Shown: piece by piece, positions 25,410-33,640 of the stretch
Layout of the letters: the number at the start of each line of letters is the position of its first letter
Numbering within the stretch: the stretch's first letter is position 1
From: Actinoplanes couchii
GTDB taxonomy: Bacteria; Actinomycetota; Actinomycetes; Mycobacteriales; Micromonosporaceae
Reading direction: 5' to 3'
Length of the DNA stretch: 64,000 nt
Assembly: GCF_016862075.1 (NCBI RefSeq)
Contig: NZ_BOMG01000049.1
Span: 34,388 to 98,387 of the forward strand
Notes under the pieces: model-generated
The model's database searches: none
The model's input: the letters and a program-made list of their open reading frames with translations, nothing else
Told to the model about the DNA's origin: nothing
Program-made: the position numbers and the translations under genes

Positions 25410-26353
25410 CGGCGGCCAGACTCCTTGGGCGAGCTCTCCTGGGGCGACGGCACGACGAGACACGCGAGCCGAGCGCCTTGGTTACCGGGGACTGCATGAG
25501 CGAAAACGATCTCGTTCACGGTCACGTCGAGCGGCCGGCTGGTCGGATGTCCGAGCGGGACGACGTCGCCGGGGCGTAGGTCCACGATGTCATCGGTACG
25601 CATCCGAATGGGCTGAAATCGCACAGCCACGTCGATCGGAGCGGCGGAAAGTCCGGCGGTCAGGTTCCGCAGCGAGGTGTCCCGCTCCTCGCGTTCGGCG
25701 GCGCTCAGCACGATCGTCTCGGTCTTGGAGAGCACCGGCAGGATCATGTTGAACGGCAGGCAGATCGTGGAGATGCACTCCTCCGCGCCGATCTTGGTCT
25801 CCAGGGACGCCACCACCACCGCGTCGCCCGGTGCGTGGGCCCGCAGGAACTGCGCGTTGTACTCGATCTCCTTGAGCTTCGGCGACAGGTCGACCATGCT
25901 CTCGAAGCCGTAGCGCAACTCGCCGAGCATCCGCTCGATCAGGCCGCGCAGCAGCGGCATCTCCACATCGGTCAGCGGCCGTTCCGGCTGGGCGCCGCCC
26001 GGTCCGCCGAGCATGTGGTCGATGGCGGTCATCACCGCGGACTGGGCGATCTCCAGCAGTGCGGTACCGGGCAGCGGGTCGAGGCTGACCACCGCGATGA
26101 TCGTCGGGTTCGCGAGCGAGGCGACGTACTCGTCGTAGTTGAGCTGCTCGATGGAGATCAGGCTGACGTTGCTGACCGCCCGGAGCCGGGTGGTCAGCAG
26201 GGTTCCGCAGCTCCGCGCGTACGTCTCGAAGGCGATCTGCAGCGTGCGGACATGCTCGCGGGAGAGCTTGATGGGGCGCCGGAAGTCGTACGCGGTCGGT
26301 CCGCCCTGACCGCGACGTGAAATCCTGCCGGGGGTACGCGAAGCGGTGGTCAC
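25406..26353 (-). CDS. fliM: Flagellar motor switch protein FliM lacking the CheY-binding N-terminus
   Basis: A protein of 315 residues. The body is typical: 'YDFRRPIKLSREHVRTLQIA', 'LLEIAQSAVMTAIDHMLGG', 'LPFNMILPVLSK', then a SpoA-like C-terminal domain. Known FliM proteins begin with a short motif of the type LSQxEIDALL that binds phosphorylated CheY. Here the N-terminus is 'TTASRTPGRISRRGQGGPTA' and the motif is absent. The GTG start has GAGGA upstream. Direction signals may therefore reach the rotor through FliN or another route. Confidence 0.94.
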   Translation of the reverse strand: MTTASRTPGRISRRGQGGPTAYDFRRPIKLSREHVRTLQIAFETYARSCGTLLTTRLRAVSNVSLISIEQLNYDEYVASLANPTIIAVVSLDPLPGTALLEIAQSAVMTAIDHMLGGPGGAQPERPLTDVEMPLLRGLIERMLGELRYGFESMVDLSPKLKEIEYNAQFLRAHAPGDAVVVASLETKIGAEECISTICLPFNMILPVLSKTETIVLSAAEREERDTSLRNLTAGLSAAPIDVAVRFQPIRMRTDDIVDLRPGDVVPLGHPTSRPLDVTVNEIVFAHAVPGNQGARLACLVVPSPQESSPKESGRR

Positions 26354-26433
26354 GTCGTCCTCATCGGCTCACTTACCGATCCGCTGAGCCGTATGGGCGA
26401 GTCTCCTGGGGAGACCCGCCCGGCCGGCCGGTG

Positions 26434-26892
26434 TTACTGGGTGACGAACGAGGTGTAGTAGATGTCCATGACCTTCTTGACGTCGTCCTCGGTGTAGGCC
26501 TTGACCAGCTTGGCCAGCAGCTCCTCCTTGAGCTTGGCCCGGCCCTCGGCGGTGGACAGCTCGGCGACCGTGCGGCCGGTGTACTCGTCGATGGCCAGCT
26601 GGTAGGCCTCGCTCAGGTCGACGGCCGTCTCACCGGAGTCCTCGGTCTGCTGGAGCGCGAAGCCCATCTTCAGGTAGTGCCCGTCGGCCAGGTTCACCGT
26701 GATGGTGCTCTCCGCCGCGGTGATGATGCCCTTCTTCGGTGCGGCCGCCTCGGCGGTGTCCCCGCGGAGCAGGAAGAACGCACCGGCACCGCCGCCGCCC
26801 AGAACCAGCAGCACCACCGCGATGATGATCATCATCATCTTGTTCGACTTCTTCGGCGCCTCGGCAGCCGCGGTGTCCTTCTCGTCAGCCAT
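26434..26892 (-). CDS. fliL: Flagellar basal body-associated protein FliL
   Basis: A protein of 152 residues with a single membrane helix (about 19-40, 'MMMIIIAVVLLVLGGGGAGA') and a periplasmic domain containing 'ESTITVNLADGHYLKMGFAL' and a C-terminal 'VMDIYYTSFVTQ', as in FliL. FliL surrounds the stator and supports torque. It lies between motB (19 bases upstream) and fliM (80 bases downstream). Confidence 0.93.
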   Translation of the reverse strand: MADEKDTAAAEAPKKSNKMMMIIIAVVLLVLGGGGAGAFFLLRGDTAEAAAPKKGIITAAESTITVNLADGHYLKMGFALQQTEDSGETAVDLSEAYQLAIDEYTGRTVAELSTAEGRAKLKEELLAKLVKAYTEDDVKKVMDIYYTSFVTQ

Positions 26893-26910
26893 GGAATGTC
26901 CCCCGGGTTC

Positions 26911-27906
26911 TCAGTCGTGGGTGGTGGTGCTGGGCGTGGTCTGTGCGGCCTTCTTCGCGGCCTCGTACTCGGCCGTGGTCTGACCGGTGTGCAGCTTGCC
27001 GTCCGGGCCGGCCGCGGAGGGCAGCAACGCGGCCTGGTCGGCGGTGAGCATCGTCAGGACGACGACGTCGACGCGGCGGTTCATGGTGACCGAGCGCGGG
27101 TCCTTCGGGTCGATCAGCGGTTTGGTGTCGGAGAACCCGACCGCGCTGAGCCGCTTCTTCGGGATGCCGTGCTCGGTGAAGAACCGGACCGTGGTCGAGG
27201 CGCGGGCCGAGGACAGCTCCCAGCCGCTCGGGTAGAACGTGGTCGTCGCCTTGAGCTGGTTGGTGTGGCCGTCGACCTCGATGTTGTTCGGCAGCTTCGC
27301 CAGGACCGGCGCGATCGCGTTCAGGATCTTCTCGCCGCCGGGCCGGAGGTCCGCCCGGTTGCCGGCGAAGACCACCTCGTTGGTGACCACGGTGACCACC
27401 AGACCGCGCTGGTCGATGGTGAACTTCGCGCTGCCGAGCAGTTTCTGTGCCGCCAGGGCGTCGGCGATCTTCCGCTCGATGGCCTTGAGGTTCTCGGCCT
27501 CCTCGGCCGCCTTCTCGGCGTTGCCCGACGCCTTCTTGCGGTCCTCGGCCTGGACCGCCCGGACGATCGCGTCCTGCTGGGCCTTGTTCAGGCCCTCGCT
27601 GCCGCCGCTGCCGTCACCCGGGTTGGCCCCGGGGTCGATCTGCACGATCTGGGCCGTGTTCGCGGCGCCGTCCAGCGGCGCGTAGTTGCCGGTGAACGCC
27701 GCGCTCTGCGAACCGAAGCCCTGTTGCAGGCCCTGGGCCAGCTGGGCGAACTTCTTCTGGTTCACGTCGCTCATCGAGAAGAGCACGACGAACAGAACAA
27801 ACAGCAGGGTCAGCATGTCCGCGTACGACACGAGCCAGCGCTCGTGGTTGACGTGCTCCTCGTGTTCCTCGTGCTTGGCTTTCCGCTTGCCCCCGCCGGA
27901 ACTCAT
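26911..27906 (-). CDS. motB: Flagellar motor stator protein MotB
   Basis: A protein of 331 residues. A basic N-terminus is followed by a membrane helix with the proton-carrying Asp in 'SYADMLTLLFVLFVVLFSMS'. The C-terminal OmpA-like domain (about 160-305) binds peptidoglycan ('EVDGHTNQLKATTTFYPSGW', 'LSAVGFSDTKPL', 'NRRVDVVVL'). Asp rather than other features suggests proton drive, though the ion cannot be told from sequence alone. It starts four bases after motA. Confidence 0.95.
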   Translation of the reverse strand: MSSGGGKRKAKHEEHEEHVNHERWLVSYADMLTLLFVLFVVLFSMSDVNQKKFAQLAQGLQQGFGSQSAAFTGNYAPLDGAANTAQIVQIDPGANPGDGSGGSEGLNKAQQDAIVRAVQAEDRKKASGNAEKAAEEAENLKAIERKIADALAAQKLLGSAKFTIDQRGLVVTVVTNEVVFAGNRADLRPGGEKILNAIAPVLAKLPNNIEVDGHTNQLKATTTFYPSGWELSSARASTTVRFFTEHGIPKKRLSAVGFSDTKPLIDPKDPRSVTMNRRVDVVVLTMLTADQAALLPSAAGPDGKLHTGQTTAEYEAAKKAAQTTPSTTTHD

Positions 27907-27910
27907 CGGA

Positions 27911-28702
27911 TCAGGCCGCCTTCTTGGTAGACGCGGCCGACTCGGCCTTCTTCATCTCGTCCGGGGGCAGCAGGCTGCGCAGCTTCTGGGCGACCAGGCG
28001 CGGGTTCGAGCCGGCCTGGATGGCCAGCACCCCGTCGATCACCAGCTCCATCTCCTCGGCCTCGATCGCGCTCAGCCGGGTCAGGCGAGCGGCCATCGGC
28101 AGCCACATCAGGTTGGCGGTGAGAACACCCCAGAGCGTGGCGCAGAACGCCGCGGCGATCGAGTGACCGAGTGTCTCGGGCTGGTCCAGGTTCTCCAGCA
28201 CGTGCACCAGGCCCATGACCGTGCCGACGATGCCGATGGTCGGCGCGTACCCGCCCATGGCCTCGAAGAACTTCATGCCGGCCTTGTCGGCCTTCTTCTT
28301 GGCGGTGACCTCGGCGTGCAGGATGTCGTGCAGCTCGTCCGGGTCGGTGCCGTCGATGGCCAGCTGCAGCCCCCGCTTGAGGAAGGGGTGCTCGACCGTC
28401 TTGACCGCGTCCTCCAGGGCCAGCAGGCCCTCACGGCGGGCCCGCTCGGCCAGCTTCACGACGTTGTCGAGCAGCTCGGTCGGCGGGGTCACCTTGTTGG
28501 TGAGGGCCTTCTGGAGCTGGCCGAAGAAGCCCTTGGTGTCCTTCATGACGCCACCGGCCATCGCCGCCGCGAAGGCGCCGCCGAACACCAGCAGCATCGA
28601 CGGGATCAGCAGGATCGAGGCGGGCGAGCCACCCTCCAGAATCTGGACGGTGAAGACGATGACCAGGCCTGCCAGTACCCCAATGATCGTTGCGAGGTCC
28701 AT
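27911..28702 (-). CDS. motA: Flagellar motor stator protein MotA
   Basis: A protein of 263 residues with four membrane helices. The conserved cytoplasmic loop 'LAERARREGLLALED' carries the Arg and Glu that touch FliG, and 'APTIGIVGTVMGLVHVL' contains the conserved Pro of helix three. The ATG at 28,702 is two bases after the flbD stop. The first helix 'IIGVLAGLVIVFTVQI' fits the family start. Confidence 0.96.
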   Translation of the reverse strand: MDLATIIGVLAGLVIVFTVQILEGGSPASILLIPSMLLVFGGAFAAAMAGGVMKDTKGFFGQLQKALTNKVTPPTELLDNVVKLAERARREGLLALEDAVKTVEHPFLKRGLQLAIDGTDPDELHDILHAEVTAKKKADKAGMKFFEAMGGYAPTIGIVGTVMGLVHVLENLDQPETLGHSIAAAFCATLWGVLTANLMWLPMAARLTRLSAIEAEEMELVIDGVLAIQAGSNPRLVAQKLRSLLPPDEMKKAESAASTKKAA

Positions 28703-28704
28703 AT

Positions 28705-28989
28705 CTAACGTTCCTTCCGGTGCAGCGGCAGCACCTTGGCATCGAACTCGTCGTCTGCGGAGCCGTACGAGGATCTGGCCGCGGGCTCGGGCTCCAGGCG
28801 GCTGGCCTGGGCGATGAGCGAGGCGCGGTAGTGACGAACCGAGTCGATGAATTCGGGCACGGACTCGGCGATGATGTACTTGGTGCCGTCCACCAGGGTC
28901 ACGACCGTGTCGGGCGTGCATTCGACACGCTCGACCAGATCCGGGTTCAGAGCGAACACGGCACCGTTGATGCGGGTTACGAGGATCAC
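28705..28989 (-). CDS. flbD: FlbD-family small flagellar protein
   Basis: A protein of 94 residues beginning 'ILVTRINGAVFALNPDLVER', the signature of the small FlbD family found beside motA in Gram-positive bacteria; the family has no firmly known role. The C-terminal 35 residues are a charged tail. The GTG start has AAGGA eight bases upstream. It is first in the flbD-motA-motB-fliL-fliM-fliN-fliO-fliP-fliR-flhB unit. Confidence 0.88.
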   Translation of the reverse strand: MILVTRINGAVFALNPDLVERVECTPDTVVTLVDGTKYIIAESVPEFIDSVRHYRASLIAQASRLEPEPAARSSYGSADDEFDAKVLPLHRKER

Positions 28990-29050
28990 GACATCCGTCC
29001 TTGGTGCGTCTTTTGACTGGTGGGGCCGTCCGTGGCCCGTCACTTGGTAC

Positions 29051-29077
29051 TTCGGCCGACTTCGGGTATCCGATGAG
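29051..29077 (-). promoter_or_regulatory. FliA-type promoter for flbD-motA-...-flhB
   Basis: On the minus strand the sequence reads CTCA, 17 bases, GCCGAA, a full match. It lies about 60 bases upstream of the flbD GTG and just beyond the flgE terminator, so the ten-gene unit has its own start. Confidence 0.75.
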
Positions 29078-29123
29078 ATCGAAGCGGTCGCCATACAGGT
29101 GCGAACATTGCGACATCTCAGAC

Positions 29124-29166
29124 AAAAAGCGACGGCCGGTCGGGCACTTCAGTGCCCGTTCCGGCC
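29124..29166 (-). terminator. Intrinsic terminator of flgD-flgE
   Basis: On the minus strand a long hairpin (29,134-29,166; two paired blocks of six and eight bp around a two-base loop with a small bulge) is followed after a few bases by five Ts. It begins 20 bases after the flgE stop. Confidence 0.85.
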
Positions 29167-29186
29167 GCCGTGGTTCAGTTCGAGGA

Positions 29187-30455
29187 TCAGCGCTTCATGC
29201 TGACCAGCTCTTGGAGGATCTCGTCGGAGGTGGTGATGATGCGGGAGTTGGCCTGGAAACCGCGCTGGGCGACCACCAGGTTGGTGAATTCCTGGGCCAG
29301 GTCGACGTTCGACATCTCCAGCGCTCCGGACATCACCGACCCCATGCCGGCGCTGCCCGGCTGACCGACCTGGGCGTACCCGGAGTTGACCGTGGTCCGG
29401 TACCCCGAGTTGCCGATCTTCTCCAGGCCGTTGACGTTCTTGAAGGTCGCCAGCGCGACCTGGCCGAGCGTCTGCTTCAGACCGTTGGAGAAGACACCGA
29501 CCAGCTCGCCGGTGTCCGAGACGGTGTAGGAGAGCGAGGTCAGGGCCCCGGCGGTCTGGCCGTCGGTGCCGAACACCCGCGCGTCGGTGTTGCCCGAGTA
29601 CGAGGTGATGTCGGTGACGTCGACCGTGTACGGGCCGAGCGTCATCGTCGCCTTCTTCGTCACGTCGTCGACCATGCTGGGGTCGGCCTTGCCGTCCTTC
29701 ATGGAGAGCGTGCCGGCCGGGGTGATCTCGTTGCCGTCCTCGCCGAGCAGCTTGACACCCCAGGTCGAGTTGGTGGCGCCGCTGGTGTTGTCGAACGCGG
29801 TCCGGCTGAACTCGGCGGTGACGGTGTGCGTCTGCCCCTGCGAGTCGAAGACCTTGATCGGGATGGTGGTCTTGTAGTTCGTCCCGGTGTTGGTCGGGAA
29901 GTTCATGTCCGGGGTGGCGTCACTGCTCAGGTTGCCCTTGAGCGTGCACACCGTGGTCGCCTTCGGCGGGATCGTCGCGCCCAGCGGCATCCGGATGTCG
30001 CCCGGCTTCGACGAGGTGTTGACCTTGCCGTCCTCGCCCGCGGTCCAGCCCTGCACCGGCTCACCGGTCGCGGTGGCCAGGGTGCCGTTCGCGTCGAAGA
30101 AGAACGAGCCGGCCCGGGTGTAGATGTTCTCGTTGCCGCTGCGGGTGATGAAGAAACCGTCACCCTGGACCATCATGTCCCCGGACTTGCCGGTGGTCTG
30201 CGCCGAGCCCTGGCTGAAGTTCTGGGTGATGCCGGCGACCCGGACACCGAGACCGACCCCGGCCGGGTTGGTGCCGGCCTGGCCGTCCTGCGGGGCGCCG
30301 CCCGCGCCCATCACCTGGCTGAGCGTGTCGTTGAACTGCACCGAGGACGCCTTGAAACCGGTGGTGTTGACGTTGGCGATGTTGTTACCGGTGACGTCGA
30401 TCATCTTCTGGTGCGCGTTGAGACCACTGATACCGGAGTAGAGAGAACGCAGCAT
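29187..30455 (-). CDS. flgE: Flagellar hook protein FlgE
   Basis: A protein of 422 residues that forms the hook. The N-terminus 'LRSLYSGISGLNAHQKMIDV' with 'TGNNIANVNTTGFKASSV' is the rod/hook motif, and the C-terminus 'NLVVAQRGFQANSRIITTSD' the partner helix. The central region is the variable hook domain. Distal rod genes flgF/flgG are not present in the window, so this could be questioned as a rod protein, but its length and linkage to flgD favour the hook. Confidence 0.93.
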   Translation of the reverse strand: MLRSLYSGISGLNAHQKMIDVTGNNIANVNTTGFKASSVQFNDTLSQVMGAGGAPQDGQAGTNPAGVGLGVRVAGITQNFSQGSAQTTGKSGDMMVQGDGFFITRSGNENIYTRAGSFFFDANGTLATATGEPVQGWTAGEDGKVNTSSKPGDIRMPLGATIPPKATTVCTLKGNLSSDATPDMNFPTNTGTNYKTTIPIKVFDSQGQTHTVTAEFSRTAFDNTSGATNSTWGVKLLGEDGNEITPAGTLSMKDGKADPSMVDDVTKKATMTLGPYTVDVTDITSYSGNTDARVFGTDGQTAGALTSLSYTVSDTGELVGVFSNGLKQTLGQVALATFKNVNGLEKIGNSGYRTTVNSGYAQVGQPGSAGMGSVMSGALEMSNVDLAQEFTNLVVAQRGFQANSRIITTSDEILQELVSMKR

Positions 30456-30488
30456 TTAAAGCGATCCTTAGCTCTAGGAAAGAACAAC

Positions 30489-30929
30489 TCAGGAGGTCTT
30501 GGAATCAGTTGTGGTGATCTCCGTGACCTTGGACAGCTGCACATCCATGTTCCCGATCCTGAGGGTCGGTTCGCTGTCTCCGTTCAGCTTTGCCGCTGTG
30601 ATCACGCCGGTCTGTGAGGCACCGGTGTCGTCCTGGTACGTGACCGATTTCCCGACGAGCGAGCTGGCACCGATCATCCGCTGCGACTGCATCATGCTGA
30701 CCAGGTCTTCCAGCTTCTCGACCTGCGTGAACTGGGCGGTCTGCGCCATGAACGCGGTCGAGTCGGCAGGCTTCGTGGGGTCCTGATATTTCAGCTGGGC
30801 GACCAGGAGCTTCATGAAGGTGTCCTTGTCGGCCAGCGATTTGCTTCGCTTCTCACCGGCCTGTGCGGCGGCTATCGCCGCCGCTTTGGCCGGATCGGCG
30901 CCGGTGGGTCCGGACGTAGGTGAGGTCAT
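30489..30929 (-). CDS. flgD: Flagellar hook cap protein FlgD
   Basis: A protein of 146 residues, the scaffold for hook assembly. It has 'DKDTFMKLLVAQLKYQDPTK' and 'DSTAFMAQTAQFTQVEKLED', the FlgD core, followed by a short beta domain ('SSLVGKSVTYQDDTGAS'). The ATG follows GGAGA; a longer upstream frame runs through the promoter and is rejected. It lies 33 bases upstream of flgE. Confidence 0.95.
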   Translation of the reverse strand: MTSPTSGPTGADPAKAAAIAAAQAGEKRSKSLADKDTFMKLLVAQLKYQDPTKPADSTAFMAQTAQFTQVEKLEDLVSMMQSQRMIGASSLVGKSVTYQDDTGASQTGVITAAKLNGDSEPTLRIGNMDVQLSKVTEITTTDSKTS

Positions 30930-30963
30930 CGACTTCTCCAGTCCTAGCAGGCTCAATCTAAGC

Positions 30964-30989
30964 TTCGGCCCGACCCCGAATTTACTTAG
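30964..30989 (-). promoter_or_regulatory. FliA-type promoter for flgD-flgE
   Basis: On the minus strand the sequence reads CTAA, 16 bases, GCCGAA: a perfect -10 and one mismatch in the -35. It lies about 35 bases upstream of the flgD start, immediately beyond the che operon hairpin. Confidence 0.6.
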
Positions 30990-30998
30990 CCCAAGAAC

Positions 30999-31037
30999 TT
31001 GCGGGCCCACCTTCCGGAAAGAAAGGTGGGCCCGCAA
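30999..31037 (-). terminator. Hairpin at end of che operon
   Basis: A perfect 15-bp stem (30,999-31,013 with 31,023-31,037) encloses a nine-base loop, 28 bases after the last che gene. The minus-strand run after it is only moderately T rich. It separates the che and flgD units. Confidence 0.75.
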
Positions 31038-31065
31038 CGAGAGATATTCAGTTGTGTACGCCCAC

Positions 31066-31554
31066 TCAGGGCGCGAGAGACAGGCTGAGCTTCCCCTTGC
31101 CGTACCGGTTGACCTCGACCGTCAGGTCGAGCCGGCGGCCGAGGGCGAGCAGGACCGCACGGGCGTCGCCGGGCAGCTCCTGGTTCGGGTAGATCACCTG
31201 GTGGAGCTTGAGGTGCGGTGATCCCTCCTTGTTGAGGAGGCTGGTGAAGACGTTGCACAACTCGAAGACGTTCTCCGCCAGGTTCGGGAAGAGCTGCTTC
31301 TCGTCGATGCTGTCCTCGGCGGCGCCCGCCGGGAGCAGACCGAGAGCGGCGCCCGCGTTGGCGGCCAGGGACAGTTCCATGGCCATGACCGCGTAGATCT
31401 TCTGACCCGCGTCGACGAAGATCGCGACGGTCGAGGTGGGCACCTCAGGCGCGGCGATGGGATCACCGGGACTGACTGTCACCTCACGTCCGAGAAGATC
31501 CTCGAACAGGTTGCGTACGGCTAGAGAGCCGGGAAGAACCGAGACGTCTGACAT
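31066..31554 (-). CDS. CheX/CheC-like protein, diverged
   Basis: A protein of 162 residues that looks like a diverged CheX: 'VRNLFEDLLGREVTVSPGDP' at the start, a strand-rich middle, then 'NLAENVFELCNVFTSLLNKE' where CheC/CheX proteins have the ExxN active-site motif (here Glu-Leu-Cys-Asn). CheX proteins dephosphorylate CheY. It lies seven bases after a cheY gene and is the last gene of the operon. A clear CheX (31,921-32,406) lies two genes upstream, so this may be a second phosphatase or a non-catalytic relative. Confidence 0.65.
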   Translation of the reverse strand: MSDVSVLPGSLAVRNLFEDLLGREVTVSPGDPIAAPEVPTSTVAIFVDAGQKIYAVMAMELSLAANAGAALGLLPAGAAEDSIDEKQLFPNLAENVFELCNVFTSLLNKEGSPHLKLHQVIYPNQELPGDARAVLLALGRRLDLTVEVNRYGKGKLSLSLAP

Positions 31555-31561
31555 GTCTTAA

Positions 31562-31924
31562 TCATCCCAAAATAGGAGCGAACACTTCATCGAATCGCTC
31601 AGCTGTGAAGGGTTTGACGATGAAGAACGCGGAGCCGGCACCGTCGGCGGCGTCCTTCATCTCCGGAGTCGACTCCGAGGTCACGAATCCGAACTTGACG
31701 TTGTTGCCCGCGGCACGAAGCTGGCGCAGCACCTCGATGCCGGTCATGTGCGGCATGTTCCAGTCCGAGATCACCAGGTCCGGCTTCTCCTCGAGCGTCT
31801 TCTCGTACGCCTCTTTGCCGTCCGCGGCCTCGATCAGATCGTGGTCACCGAACCCGGCCTGTCGCAGGGTCCGGACGACGATCTGCCGCATCACCCGGCT
31901 GTCATCGGCGATCAGGATCTTCAT
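31562..31924 (-). CDS. cheY: CheY-type single-domain response regulator (second copy)
   Basis: A receiver domain of 120 residues with no output domain. The acidic pair is in 'LIADDSRVMR', the phosphoacceptor is Asp54 ('VISDWNMP'), and the conserved Lys is in 'FIVKPFT'. A strong GGAGGAGGG ribosome site precedes the ATG. It overlaps the cheX stop (ATGA). Two CheY proteins in one operon suggest one drives the motor and the other acts as phosphate sink or serves another target; sequence cannot tell which. Confidence 0.92.
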   Translation of the reverse strand: MKILIADDSRVMRQIVVRTLRQAGFGDHDLIEAADGKEAYEKTLEEKPDLVISDWNMPHMTGIEVLRQLRAAGNNVKFGFVTSESTPEMKDAADGAGSAFFIVKPFTAERFDEVFAPILG

Positions 31925-32406
31925 GCACCCTCCTCCTTGTTGTCGCTGCTGCTCTGCCACATCGATATGGACACCGGTTCGCCTTCCCACAGCCCGTACA
32001 CACCGCTGATCCGCTGGGTGTTCGGGAATCGCGCCGAAGCCTCCGGCGCGAGCACCACCTGCGGGAGCGACAACTGTGCTCCCGGCGGCAACATCGCCTT
32101 GACCTGGCCACCGACGATGTTCGCCAGTTCCCCGAGCGTGTCGGAGACGTCCTCCTCACTGACCTCCTCGAGTTCCATCGCGAGGAAGGCCGCCGCGGCC
32201 CGGCGTGCCGCGGCGAGGGAGGACGCGTAGAGGACGTGCCCGGTCCAGGACCCGGTGATCGAGACCGAGGAGTGCACCTCGGACGGCTGGTCCTCGTCGT
32301 ACGTCTGGACCAGGGGACTGACGCCCTCCGGATCCAGGTACGACTCCCATACCTGTTCCACCATCTCGGCGAGGTCGCTTTGGTCGACCTCGACTTCGAC
32401 ACTCAT
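31921..32406 (-). CDS. cheX: Chemotaxis phosphatase CheX
   Basis: A protein of 161 residues with the CheX motif 'DTLGELANIVGGQVKAMLPP' (Glu and Asn of the ExxN active site). CheX removes phosphate from CheY-P. It overlaps the upstream cheY stop by four bases and the downstream cheY start by four bases, lying exactly between the two CheY genes. Confidence 0.85.
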   Translation of the reverse strand: MSVEVEVDQSDLAEMVEQVWESYLDPEGVSPLVQTYDEDQPSEVHSSVSITGSWTGHVLYASSLAAARRAAAAFLAMELEEVSEEDVSDTLGELANIVGGQVKAMLPPGAQLSLPQVVLAPEASARFPNTQRISGVYGLWEGEPVSISMWQSSSDNKEEGA

Positions 32407-32789
32407 GAGTTCGCTCCGGTCGGGACGAGGCCCAGCAGGGCCAGCTTTTCGATCATCGCGCCTTCGGTGAAGGGCTTGATCACGTATTCGTGGGCGCCCG
32501 CGGCGAGCGCCCGGACGATCTGGCTCTGTTCGCTCTCGGTGGTCACCATGACGAGCGTCATCTCCCGCAGCCGTGGGTCGGCGCGGACCTTCGTCACGAA
32601 CTCGAGCCCGTTCATGTTGGGCATGTTCCAGTCGATGAGAGCCAGCTCCGGCACCGCGGTCATGTCTGCCAGGAGGTCCATCGCCTCCTTGCCGTCCCCC
32701 GCCTCCACTGCCTCGAAGTTGAGCTTCGTGACGATGCGTTTGAGGATCATGCGCATCGCGCGCGAGTCGTCGATCACCATGGCGCGCAT
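32403..32789 (-). CDS. cheY: CheY-type single-domain response regulator (first copy)
   Basis: A receiver domain of 128 residues. 'MVIDDSRAMRMILKRIV' holds the acidic pair, Asp53 in 'ALIDWNMPNMNG' is the phosphoacceptor, and Lys is in 'YVIKPFT'. Three in-frame ATGs are close together; the middle one is used because AAGGGG lies nine bases before it. It follows cheR by five bases. Confidence 0.93.
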   Translation of the reverse strand: MRAMVIDDSRAMRMILKRIVTKLNFEAVEAGDGKEAMDLLADMTAVPELALIDWNMPNMNGLEFVTKVRADPRLREMTLVMVTTESEQSQIVRALAAGAHEYVIKPFTEGAMIEKLALLGLVPTGANS

Positions 32790-32794
32790 CGGCG

Positions 32795-33640
32795 TCATCC
32801 CCTTCTCACGGCGCCGGTGGGCGCCGCGGTACGAGTCCGGTATGCACTGGTGCGGCCGGCTGCCACCCGTTCGTAGTTGTCGTCGATCCCGATCGTGGTC
32901 TCGGCCGCTCCGAGGAAGAGCAGGCCGTCCGGGCGCAGGATCCGAGCGGCTTGCTGCAGCACCTGCCGCTTCGTGGCCACGTCGAAGTAGATGAGGACAT
33001 TGCGCAGGAAGATCACGTCGAACGGCTGCATCGGGGGGAACGGCGCGGTCAGGCTCATGTGCTTGAAGGAGACGTTGCGGCGCAGGGCCGGGATGATCCG
33101 CCAGTGCGCGCCGGCCCGTTCGAAGTACTGCACCAGCTGGGTCGCCGCCAGTCCGCGGTTGACCTCGACCTGGCTGTACTCGGCCTTCTGCGCGCGCTCG
33201 ACCATGGTGGTGGAGATGTCGGTGCCCTGGATCTCGTAGGTCCACCCGGCCGGCAGCGCCTCCTGCAACGTGATGGCCAGGCTGTACGCCTCCTGGCCGC
33301 TGGAGCTGGCCGCCGACCAGAACCGGAGCTTGCGCTGCGACGCCCGGGACTTGATCAACTCGGGCAGGACCACGTCGGTGAGCGCGGCGAACGGCTCGCG
33401 GTCCCGGAAGAAGGACGTCTCGTTGGTGGTGAGAGCGTCGATGATCTTCCGCTGGTGGGCCGGGTTGGGGCGCTTCTGCAGATCGGCGATGAACACGTTG
33501 ACGGTTGCCGCGCCGACCGCCCGGGCGACCGGGATGAGCCGGGCCTCGACCAGGTACTCCTTGCCCGGCGCGAGGACGATCGACGCTTCTTTGCGCACCA
33601 GATTCGAGACGTAGGTGAACTCCGCTTGCGACAGGGTCAT
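32795..33640 (-). CDS. cheR: Chemotaxis receptor methyltransferase CheR
   Basis: A protein of 281 residues that methylates glutamates of chemoreceptors using S-adenosylmethionine. It has 'TTNETSFFRDREPFAAL', 'FWSAASSSGQEAYSLAITLQ' (SAM-binding loop) and 'DVIFLRNVLIYFDVATKRQV'. The ATG overlaps the cheB stop (ATGA). No receptor gene is in the window, so its targets are encoded elsewhere. Confidence 0.95.
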   Translation of the reverse strand: MTLSQAEFTYVSNLVRKEASIVLAPGKEYLVEARLIPVARAVGAATVNVFIADLQKRPNPAHQRKIIDALTTNETSFFRDREPFAALTDVVLPELIKSRASQRKLRFWSAASSSGQEAYSLAITLQEALPAGWTYEIQGTDISTTMVERAQKAEYSQVEVNRGLAATQLVQYFERAGAHWRIIPALRRNVSFKHMSLTAPFPPMQPFDVIFLRNVLIYFDVATKRQVLQQAARILRPDGLLFLGAAETTIGIDDNYERVAAGRTSAYRTRTAAPTGAVRRG

